Origin: a virus
Direction: 5' to 3' (one strand)
DNA: 43,499 nucleotides
Virus record (IMG/VR): IMGVR_UViG_3300021061_000010
Location: 1-43,499 of that record
The position numbers and the translations under genes were made by a program. Within the stretch, counting starts at the first letter, position 1. Each line of letters starts with the position of its first letter. Below, piece after piece: positions 37,168-43,499 of this stretch. The notes under the pieces were generated by a model. That model had not been told where the DNA came from. It did not search any database and saw only the letters and a list, made by a program, of their open reading frames with translations.

Positions 37168-39225
37168 ATGGATTTTCTCAAGCGGCTCTTCAGCCAGGGA
37201 GGCAAGAAAGGGGTCTCGTACCAAGGCAGCGCAACGTGGCAGACGCTTTATCCTGCCGACGTAGCGGAGCGGAACCTGCTCTACAACAACAAGGAGTGGG
37301 TCTTTATCGCTGTCGATAGGATCGCCAAATCGCTCGCCGGCATCCGCTTCAAGGTCATGCGGTACGAGCGCAACGGCGACGACCAGGAGGTGTTCGATGG
37401 TCCGCTGGTGGACTTCTTGGAGAATCCCGGTGCCGGATTCACCGGCAAGGATTTCGTCTACCTCGATACGGCGTACAAGGAGCTAACCGGCAACGCCTTC
37501 TGGGAGATCATCGGCGGCCGGGAACTGAAGCCGCTCATCCCCACTGAGGTCAAGCCGATCCTCAAGGGCACCAAGCTCGTCGGCTACAAGGTCCATGACC
37601 AGCTCCCGCCGCGCACGCTCACGCTCAATAAGGTGCTGCACGACCGCTACGTCGATCCGCGCAAACCCTATTGGGGCGTGGGCAAGCTGGAGAAGATCGC
37701 CCGCTGGGTAGACACCAGCTCGTTTGCCAACGAGTTCCTCCGCAACTTCTTTGTCAACGGCGCGACGTTTGGCGGCTTCATTGAGACCGAGGAGGAGAGC
37801 GAGGAGCGTATCAAGCTCATCAAGCTTGGGCTCCAGACCGAGCACCAGGGCGTGCAGAACGCGCACAAGATGGCGGTGCTCCCCAAAGGCAGCAAGTTTG
37901 CCCCAGCGACCGCGAACATGCAGGACATGCAGTTCGGAGAGACCGACGACCGCTACCGCGACAAGATCCTCTCCGGCTTCGGTGTTCCAAAGACGATGGT
38001 CGGCCTTACCACTGAGGTGAACCGCGCCACCGCGGAGGCGAGCGAGTACGTCTTCGCCAAATACACCCTCAAGCCGATCGCTGACGATTTCGTGGAATTT
38101 CTCAACGTCCACATCGCGCCGCTATTTGATACGTCGGGCCGGTTCTATTTCGCCTACGAGGAGTTCGTGCCCGAGAACATGGACATCAAGCTCAAGGAAC
38201 GCGAAATCTCCTTGGCTAAGCAGGCGTACAAGACGGTCAACGAGGTCCGCGCTGAGATCGGCTTGCCCCCTGTGCAGGGTGGCGACACCGTTTACAACGC
38301 CATGAATCTGCCGCTCGGCGAGAAGCCACCGGCGCCCATGGCAGCACCCGCCGGCGACGAGCCGAAGAAGTACGCGCCGCGTCATGTACGCCACGCCCTT
38401 CGTCGCGAGCGCCTTATCGACGACATTGTGAGCAGGGCATCAGAGATTGTGTCTGAGCACCACGATCCGGACGCGGAGAGCCACAAGCACTTCGTCGCGC
38501 GCGTGGCGCAGCACGAGCAGCTCGTCGCTGGCAAGATTCGCGATTTCAATAACCGCCAGCAGCGCGAGGTGATCGAACACCTATCACGCATGACGAAGGC
38601 CATTGCCAAGGGCGATCTGTTCGACATGGATGGGGAGGTTGCCGTGCTCGTAGACTTTGTCACGCCCATGCTCAAGGGGCTCCTCATCGAGCAGGGCATT
38701 GAGGAGTACGCCGCGCAGGACTTCCCCGGCGCATTTGATACGCAGAAGAGCAGCGTCGCACGGATCGTGCAGCTTGCCGCCAAGCGCCTGGCTAAGTCCT
38801 ACAACAACACCACGGCGAGCCTGCTGAAAGACGAACTCGAGGAGGGGATCAGCGCCGGGGAGGATTTCACCCAGCTCGCCGCCCGCGTGAACCAGGTCTA
38901 TGAGTTTTCGGATCAGGTCCGCGCCGTGGCTGTCGCGCGCACCGAATCTTTCTACGTGGCAAACGAGGGCAGCCGCGAGGCGTACCGGCAGAGTGGCGTC
39001 GTGCAGTCCGTGCGCTGGTACACCGCCGAGGACGAGCGCGTCTGCCCCTACTGCGGTCCGCTCAACGGCAAGGTCATCGGCGTCAATGAGGTGTTCTTCA
39101 AGAAGGGCGACGAGATCACCACCGATGCTGGCACCCTGAAGCTCAACTACCGCACGATCGACGTGCCGCCGCTGCACACTCACTGCCGCTGCTTCATCCG
39201 CGCGGAGAAAATCGAGGTGAGCTAG
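37168..39225 (+). CDS. Portal protein fused to MuF-like minor head protein
   Basis: A 685-residue fusion. Residues about 1-400 are an HK97-type portal (NNKEWVFIAVDRIAKSLAGI, LVDFLENPGAG, DPRKPYWGVGKLEKIARWVD, NFFVNGATFGGFI, DRYRDKILSGFGVPKTMVGL). Residues about 410-685 are an SPP1 gp7/MuF domain ending in RWYTAEDERVCPYCGPLNG and DVPPLHTHCRCFIRAEK. The portal is the dodecameric DNA gateway; the MuF part is normally a separate head-completion protein. ATG 37168 is supported by the late promoter 6 bases upstream. The fusion is uncommon but known in several phages. Confidence 0.88.
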   Translation: MDFLKRLFSQGGKKGVSYQGSATWQTLYPADVAERNLLYNNKEWVFIAVDRIAKSLAGIRFKVMRYERNGDDQEVFDGPLVDFLENPGAGFTGKDFVYLDTAYKELTGNAFWEIIGGRELKPLIPTEVKPILKGTKLVGYKVHDQLPPRTLTLNKVLHDRYVDPRKPYWGVGKLEKIARWVDTSSFANEFLRNFFVNGATFGGFIETEEESEERIKLIKLGLQTEHQGVQNAHKMAVLPKGSKFAPATANMQDMQFGETDDRYRDKILSGFGVPKTMVGLTTEVNRATAEASEYVFAKYTLKPIADDFVEFLNVHIAPLFDTSGRFYFAYEEFVPENMDIKLKEREISLAKQAYKTVNEVRAEIGLPPVQGGDTVYNAMNLPLGEKPPAPMAAPAGDEPKKYAPRHVRHALRRERLIDDIVSRASEIVSEHHDPDAESHKHFVARVAQHEQLVAGKIRDFNNRQQREVIEHLSRMTKAIAKGDLFDMDGEVAVLVDFVTPMLKGLLIEQGIEEYAAQDFPGAFDTQKSSVARIVQLAAKRLAKSYNNTTASLLKDELEEGISAGEDFTQLAARVNQVYEFSDQVRAVAVARTESFYVANEGSREAYRQSGVVQSVRWYTAEDERVCPYCGPLNGKVIGVNEVFFKKGDEITTDAGTLKLNYRTIDVPPLHTHCRCFIRAEKIEVS

Positions 39226-39226
39226 G

Positions 39227-39257
39227 TGTGGAATTGTCAGCCCTATAATCAATTTCA
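39227..39257 (+). promoter_or_regulatory. Late promoter, TGTGGA-N11-TATAAT type
   Basis: TGTGGA (39227-39232), 11 bases, TATAAT (39244-39249), 8 bases, ATG 39258. The block matches the promoter at 1460 in 21 of 23 positions. It gives capsid genes their own transcript. Confidence 0.78.
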
Positions 39258-40130
39258 ATGAACGAAGCACTCAAGAAGATCACGGGGGACATAAAGCTCG
39301 AGCTTGATACCTACATCGCTTCCGCCGAGACGCGCGCCGCCATCGAGGCGACGGAGAAAGCCGCTGACACGGACGCCGGGACCTTTGAAGTCGTCATCAC
39401 CACCGAGAACCTCGACCGCTACAACGAGGTCATCAAGCTCGACGGCTGGGAGCTGGAGCACTACCGCAACAACCCCATCGTGCTGTGGGGACACGACCAC
39501 AAGCAGCTCCCCATCGGCGTCGCCACGAGCGTTGAAGTCCGCGACGGCAAAATGATCGCCAAGGGTAAGTTCGCCCTACACGAGTTCGCCCAGACCGTCC
39601 GCCAGCTCTACGACGCCGGCGTCATGCGCGCCACCTCAGTTGGCTTCATCGAGAAGGAGCGCGAGGGCAATCTCATAACGAAGGCCGAGCTGATTGAATT
39701 CTCGTTCGTCTCGGTGCCTGCCAATCCGTACGCGCTTTCCACCATGGTTAAGTCGGGCATCCACATCAATGAGATGGTGACGAAGGGTTTTATCATCGTG
39801 AAGGAGGAAGGAGGCGACAGCCCAGAATCGACCGAAACCGAGCCGAAGCCCGACGAACAGCCCACGGATGAGCCGGACGAGAAGAAGTTCGACGCGAAAA
39901 CCATTTCAAATCTCAAACAGACACTTCAGGAAGCGATCGTTGCCTTAGACGCTCTCACTCCCGTCGAGGAGGAGGAGCCGGAGGGTAATGAAGCTCCCGT
40001 GGAGGAAGACGAGGAGACCAAGCGTTTTAGGGATTTTTCCGAGAAGCGCCGCGTCGTCCAGCTCGCCGCCACGTACATTTCCGACGTATTAGCCGAAGCG
40101 CGGAAAGCAGTAGAGGCCCACGCCTCATAG
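39258..40130 (+). CDS. HK97-family prohead protease with scaffold-like tail
   Basis: A 290-residue protein. Serine protease residues: LWGHD (H79) and ATSVGF (S127), with the EFSFVSVPANP motif near 148-157. The acidic coiled C-terminus (about 190-290) resembles a delta/scaffold domain that guides capsid assembly and is then removed. It lies between portal and capsid, as in HK97. Start set by the late promoter. Confidence 0.88.
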   Translation: MNEALKKITGDIKLELDTYIASAETRAAIEATEKAADTDAGTFEVVITTENLDRYNEVIKLDGWELEHYRNNPIVLWGHDHKQLPIGVATSVEVRDGKMIAKGKFALHEFAQTVRQLYDAGVMRATSVGFIEKEREGNLITKAELIEFSFVSVPANPYALSTMVKSGIHINEMVTKGFIIVKEEGGDSPESTETEPKPDEQPTDEPDEKKFDAKTISNLKQTLQEAIVALDALTPVEEEEPEGNEAPVEEDEETKRFRDFSEKRRVVQLAATYISDVLAEARKAVEAHAS

Positions 40131-40164
40131 TTCGGCGTTTATTCGTAATTTTTTATCAGGAGGT

Positions 40165-41316
40165 ATGGATGAAACTCTAAAGAAGGAGTTGCTCACTGCC
40201 GTTGATACTTCGATCAAGGCCAACCTTGCGGAGATCGTCGGCAAAGAAGTCGCAGAGAAGGTTCAGGAGACCGTATCCAAGCTTCGCCTGGATAGCGCTA
40301 TTCAGGGCCGCGATGTCACGGGCGTTTCCGAGGAGAGCAAGCGCAATTTCGTTTCCGATATTCGCGCGATCGCTCGCGGCGAGAAGGCTGCCTACCTTGA
40401 GAGCAGCGACCAGACGGGCGGATACCTTGTCCCGGTAGAGGTGCATGCAGGAATTCTCCGCATTGCGGAGACCGTGGGATTGATCCCGCGCGATGCGCGC
40501 CGCTGGGCAATGGGCTCAGACCAGCTCGAAATCCCCCGCTACACCGGCTCGGTGATGCAGGGCGAGTACGTGGGTGAGGACGAGGAAGGGGACGAGACGC
40601 AGAATGACATCGGCGTCGCCCGCCTCAACGCCAAGGTGTGGATGCTTATCTTCCGCATCGGCAACACGCTCTTGGCTGACGCCAATGTGGGCGTTGCCGA
40701 TTGGCTGATGGCGATGGCCGCAGAAGGTCTCGCCTACCGGATCGACCGCGAAGGCTTCATGGGCGGCACGTTTGCAGGCTCGCCGTTCGTCGGCCTCTTG
40801 CAGTCCGCAGATGTGACCGTGCAGACGCTCGGCTCTGGTGCTACGGGCTTCGAGGACTTCAGCGTCGCTGAGGCTTCCGAAGCCATCGGCGAGCTGCCTA
40901 CCGCGGCACTCCAGAACGCAGCCTTTTACTTCCACCGCACCGTCTGGGCACAGATCCGCGCTCGCAAGGGTACGGACGTGTACGAGTACGGCAACAGCGG
41001 CATGGCACGCTTCCAGCGTGAGAACGGCATCCAGCCGGTCGGCCAGCTGCTTGAGTACCCGGTCTACACGACCGATGTGCTCCCGGCCTACTCCGCTTCC
41101 GCCGTCAGCACCAAGTTCGGTGTGTTCGGCAATCTCCAGCTCGCGCTCGCATGGGGCGACCGCGGACCTATGGAGATCGCGAAGTCAGACAGTGCCACGG
41201 TCGGCGGCAAGTCAGTCTTCCGCGCAAATCAGACTGCCATGCGCTTCACGCACCGCCACGCTGTCACCATTCAGCTCCCGGATGCAGCCGTGGTGCTCAA
41301 GACCGCAGCCGCTTAG
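40165..41316 (+). CDS. Major capsid protein, HK97 fold
   Basis: A 383-residue capsid protein. After an N-terminal helical region (to about 80, probably cleaved by the protease) it has QTGGYLVPVEVHAGILRIAE, EIPRYTGSVMQGEYVGEDEE, an A-domain-like TLLADANVGVADWLMAMAAE, and DRGPMEIAKSDSATV. AGGAGG lies only one base before ATG 40165, an atypically tight spacing, so the true start might be slightly downstream. Ends with a helix-rich C-terminus. Confidence 0.88.
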   Translation: MDETLKKELLTAVDTSIKANLAEIVGKEVAEKVQETVSKLRLDSAIQGRDVTGVSEESKRNFVSDIRAIARGEKAAYLESSDQTGGYLVPVEVHAGILRIAETVGLIPRDARRWAMGSDQLEIPRYTGSVMQGEYVGEDEEGDETQNDIGVARLNAKVWMLIFRIGNTLLADANVGVADWLMAMAAEGLAYRIDREGFMGGTFAGSPFVGLLQSADVTVQTLGSGATGFEDFSVAEASEAIGELPTAALQNAAFYFHRTVWAQIRARKGTDVYEYGNSGMARFQRENGIQPVGQLLEYPVYTTDVLPAYSASAVSTKFGVFGNLQLALAWGDRGPMEIAKSDSATVGGKSVFRANQTAMRFTHRHAVTIQLPDAAVVLKTAAA

Positions 41317-41335
41317 TTCTTAGCTTCAATTCTGT

Positions 41336-41698
41336 ATGCGTTATAGGACTAACGTCGCGCTCGCCATCAAAGGCGACCGGGTAGCGAAGGGAACCGAGAT
41401 CGAGCTTTCCGCAGAGCAGGCCAAGCGGTTTGACCCTGCCGACATCACGCCTGTCGATCAGATCCCTGAGCCGGAACCCGAGATTGCGCTGTCGAGCATC
41501 CCGCTTGATGAGATGACCTACGAGCAGCTCAAGGCTCGCGCGAAGGAGCTTGGCCTCTCTGCCTCCGGCAGCAAGGCCGACATCCAGGAGCGCATTCGCT
41601 TGCATGTTGAAACGCCCGCCGACGGCCAGGCGGAGGAGGTTGAGATCGAAGGAGAAGGTTCCGCCGACGGCCAGGCGGAGGATGAATTATCAAATTAG
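41336..41698 (+). CDS. SAP-like head-region protein
   Basis: A 120-residue protein. Residues about 62-92 (MTYEQLKARAKELGLSASGSKADIQERI) form a SAP/HeH helix-extension-helix. An acidic C-terminal tail repeats the motif ADGQAE. Such proteins sit between capsid and connector genes in HK97-like phages. Role unknown; may help head completion or bind DNA. An antisense promoter-like element overlaps its end. Confidence 0.6.
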   Translation: MRYRTNVALAIKGDRVAKGTEIELSAEQAKRFDPADITPVDQIPEPEPEIALSSIPLDEMTYEQLKARAKELGLSASGSKADIQERIRLHVETPADGQAEEVEIEGEGSADGQAEDELSN

Positions 41699-41708
41699 CA
41701 ATTCCACA
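41686..41708 (-). promoter_or_regulatory. Minus-strand copy of the late promoter motif
   Basis: On the minus strand TGTGGA, 11 bases, GATAAT, running from 41708 to 41686. Same geometry as the + strand late promoters. It would give an antisense transcript over the SAP-like gene, or it could be a binding site used without transcription. Confidence 0.45.
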
Positions 41709-41709
41709 C

Positions 41710-42105
41710 ATGCGTAAGCTATTCGACAACGTGAAGGTGCTCGCCTCGCTCGTTCCGGCGACCCGCACCGCGGATGCCAACGGCACCGGCGTTGACACGC
41801 AGGGTTACGAGAACGCCATGCTTGTCGTGGCTGCCGGCGACATCGACCTCGCCAGCACCGACGAGACCTACGTCATCGAGCTTGAGGAGTCAGACGACAA
41901 TTCAAGCTGGAGCGACGTGACGGGCTTCGATGTCACCATCACGGCTGACAACGAAGTGGACATGGTTCGCATCCCGAACCTCAACACGGCCCGCAAGCGT
42001 TACTTGCGCGCCGTGCTCAATGTCGGCGGTACTACGCCGTCATTCCCAGGAACCGCTATCTTCCTTTTGGGAGGCGGCGACTCCGGTCCGGTCAACAGCG
42101 ATTAG
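41710..42105 (+). CDS. Head-region protein (131 aa), possible decoration or head-completion protein
   Basis: A 131-residue beta-rich protein (MRKLFDNVKVLASLVPATRTADANG, EDTYVIELEESDDNSS-like strand pattern, TARKRYLRAVLNVGG). It lies between the SAP-like gene and the connector. The small size and beta content fit a capsid decoration or completion protein. I do not recognise a specific family. Confidence 0.55.
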   Translation: MRKLFDNVKVLASLVPATRTADANGTGVDTQGYENAMLVVAAGDIDLASTDETYVIELEESDDNSSWSDVTGFDVTITADNEVDMVRIPNLNTARKRYLRAVLNVGGTTPSFPGTAIFLLGGGDSGPVNSD

Positions 42106-42128
42106 TTCGTTGTTTCCCTCTGCCTCTG

Positions 42129-42159
42129 TATGGAGGCAGGGATGAGATAATGAACCCAT
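42129..42159 (+). promoter_or_regulatory. Late promoter variant, TATGGA-N11-GATAAT
   Basis: TATGGA (42129-42134), 11 bases, GATAAT (42146-42151), 8 bases, ATG 42160. One mismatch to TGTGGA, same spacing as the other late promoters. Confidence 0.55.
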
Positions 42160-43002
42160 ATGTCGGCCTACGCGCTCACAACCAAAGCCCGGATGAAGGA
42201 GCGGCTGGGCATCACAGCTACCGACTTCGACGATCTGCTCGACCGGCTCATCCTCGCGGTCACTGACCGCATCGAGAAGATGGCGAACCGCCGCTTCATG
42301 CAGGCGACGTTTACCCATCAGCTCTACGACGGCTGCACGCCTTCTGGCGCCCCTATCTCTGCGCTCATCGTCAAGAACGCGCCGATACTCGTGCTCAACT
42401 CGGTCCAGTACAAGACGGGCCTCAACTCCAATCCTACCTGGGTGAGCTACGACGAGGACGACTATGACGTAGATATGGAAGCGGGCATCATCTACTTCAA
42501 AGGCTACCTGCCCCGCGGCAAGCAGAACATCCGCATCACGTACACCGGCGGCTTCAGCGGCTACTCGATCGGGGTGAACAACTTCTGGGTTTACGGCTCC
42601 ATTCCTACGGGCTCGATCAACGGCGTGAACCTCTCGTTCATGCTCGCTGAGGATGCATCGCAGATCATCGTCTATGCCGACGGTCTGCGCATCTCCGCCG
42701 AGAACTACACGTTTACCGCGGGCACGGATAGCTTCACCTTTGACGCCGGCCAGGCGCCCTTCTCTACCCTCGTCGTGGACTACCTGCCCACGACCGCGCA
42801 GGACGACGGCACCGATCCGGCCCTCCCCTCAGAGATTGTAGAGGTGTGCGAGGAGGCGGTGTCGCGGCTCTTCAAGCGACGTGACGCGGAAGGCCGCACC
42901 ACGGAAACCTTGGGCGAGTCGCAGATCACGTGGAGCCAGAACGCGTTCACCGCGGAGAACGTGGCGACGATCAAAAACTATCGCCGCGGCTCCTTCCTAT
43001 GA
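42160..43002 (+). CDS. Head-tail connector (gp6-like adaptor) with inserted beta domain
   Basis: A 280-residue protein. The N-terminus (MSAYALTTKARMKERLGITATDFDDLLDRLILAVTDRIEKMANRRF) and the C-terminus (PSEIVEVCEEAVSRLFKRRDAEG... ) form the helical HK97 gp6-like adaptor. The middle (about 145-215) is an inserted beta sandwich (GSINGVNLSFMLAEDASQIIVYADGLRIS) like that in the hub protein at 4883. It builds the ring below the portal. Stop and next start overlap (ATGA). Confidence 0.78.
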   Translation: MSAYALTTKARMKERLGITATDFDDLLDRLILAVTDRIEKMANRRFMQATFTHQLYDGCTPSGAPISALIVKNAPILVLNSVQYKTGLNSNPTWVSYDEDDYDVDMEAGIIYFKGYLPRGKQNIRITYTGGFSGYSIGVNNFWVYGSIPTGSINGVNLSFMLAEDASQIIVYADGLRISAENYTFTAGTDSFTFDAGQAPFSTLVVDYLPTTAQDDGTDPALPSEIVEVCEEAVSRLFKRRDAEGRTTETLGESQITWSQNAFTAENVATIKNYRRGSFL

Positions 43003-43400
43003 TTGCCGTTGACCTGCACATCGAGAACCTCGACAAGCTCCGCGCCAACTTCAACCGCGCTCCCGCTATGGCGCTTAAATACCTGAGCAAGGCAACCGCA
43101 GCTTCTATCTTTGAGGTGGAGCGCCAGGCCGTAGACCGCAATTTCCAATTCAGGACGCCCCGTGCGCAGCGCACCGGCAACTTGCAGCTCTCCTTTGCCT
43201 TCGGCCGCTACATCGCGCCGGGCGGGCTCTACGCCTCGATTGGTCCCACGGTCCACTACGCGGAGCACGTCTACTTCGGCACCCGCTACATGCCTCCGAA
43301 CCCGTACATGGATCGCATCGCCCGCGCCGCAGAACCCGAAATCAACCGTCACTTTGAAACTGCCGTGGACCGCTTCGTCGGAGAACTCGCCGATGTATGA
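42999..43400 (+). CDS. HK97 gp10-like head-tail joining / tail completion protein
   Basis: A 133-residue protein: an N-terminal helix (LRANFNRAPAMALKYLSKATAASIFEVER) and the FRTPRAQRTGNLQLSFAFG and GPTVHYAEHVYFGTRYMPPNPYM motifs typical of HK97 gp10/minor tail protein families. Its ATG overlaps the connector stop, and its stop overlaps the tail terminator start (ATGA) across the circular junction. Confidence 0.8.
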   Translation: MIAVDLHIENLDKLRANFNRAPAMALKYLSKATAASIFEVERQAVDRNFQFRTPRAQRTGNLQLSFAFGRYIAPGGLYASIGPTVHYAEHVYFGTRYMPPNPYMDRIARAAEPEINRHFETAVDRFVGELADV

Positions 43401-43499
43401 GCATTCAACTCATCAAGAATCGCATAAAGACGAACCTCGACGCTCTCGTCACTGACGAGGTGTTGGGGGGTGCCACGTCCACTGACATCCGCAAGGACC
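43373..43499. repeat. Terminal overlap, right copy (circular contig)
   Basis: Identical to bases 1-127. It contains the end of the gp10-like gene and the first 103 bases of the tail terminator gene, which continues at base 128. Confidence 0.95.

Noticed and set aside
39227-39257. Resemblance to the lac operator (GTGTGGAATTGT, then CAATTTCA)
   Set aside because: Only half of the operator matches and the other half has an insertion; the match to this phage's own promoter at 1460 is stronger and explains it.

Overview
The window is one complete, circularly permuted genome of a temperate tailed phage. The last 127 bases repeat the first 127 exactly, so the unique circle is 43,372 bp and the ends are an arbitrary cut inside the tail genes. 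Capsid, portal, terminase, prohead protease and connectors are of the HK97 type. A tape measure preceded by a frameshifting chaperone pair, with no sheath gene, points to a long non-contractile tail (siphovirus morphology).

Layout. Late genes run on the + strand from 34.7 kb across the junction to 15.2 kb: terminase, a lipoprotein moron, a portal fused to a MuF-like domain, protease, capsid, connectors, tail tube, frameshifting chaperones, tape measure, hub, glycine-rich tip, then three long or medium proteins with N-terminal export signals, then lysis (holin-like proteins and an M23-type endolysin). From 15.2 to 16.7 kb a minus-strand block holds very small, mostly zinc-ribbon genes, a tRNA-like element and a striking structured RNA candidate. 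From 16.8 to 21.2 kb lie + strand DNA-metabolism genes (RecB-like nuclease, possible ssDNA-binding protein, HNH-like protein). The segment 21.2-24.7 kb is the lysogeny module: minus-strand membrane and secreted genes, an attP carrying the 5' half of a tRNA-Gln gene flanked by arm-type repeats, a tyrosine integrase and an AlpA-like excisionase. A structured intergenic region (24.7-25.0 kb) precedes a plasmid-like replication and DNA-transfer module: clamp-like protein, two VirD4/HerA-type ATPases (one membrane-anchored), a replication-relaxation protein, a CHC2 primase-like protein and a DUF932-like protein. A minus-strand HEPN-like gene separates this module from terminase.

Regulation. Several late genes share a promoter of unusual geometry, TGTGGA, 11 bases, a TATAAT-like box, 6-8 bases, then ATG. 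This implies leaderless or nearly leaderless late mRNAs. Early and accessory genes more often have Shine-Dalgarno sites and ordinary sigma70-like promoters.

Host. The window contains no host gene, so the host is inferred. The S/T-rich fibre (GTTTP, STFANG and VDTDASG-like motifs), the VirD4-like/replication-relaxation cassette and a helicase-loader-like small protein resemble, from memory, proteins common in Patescibacteria (Parcubacteria-type) genomes. The integrase module and some small secreted accessory genes look more proteobacterial. The genome is best read as a mosaic phage-plasmid-like element of uncertain host.
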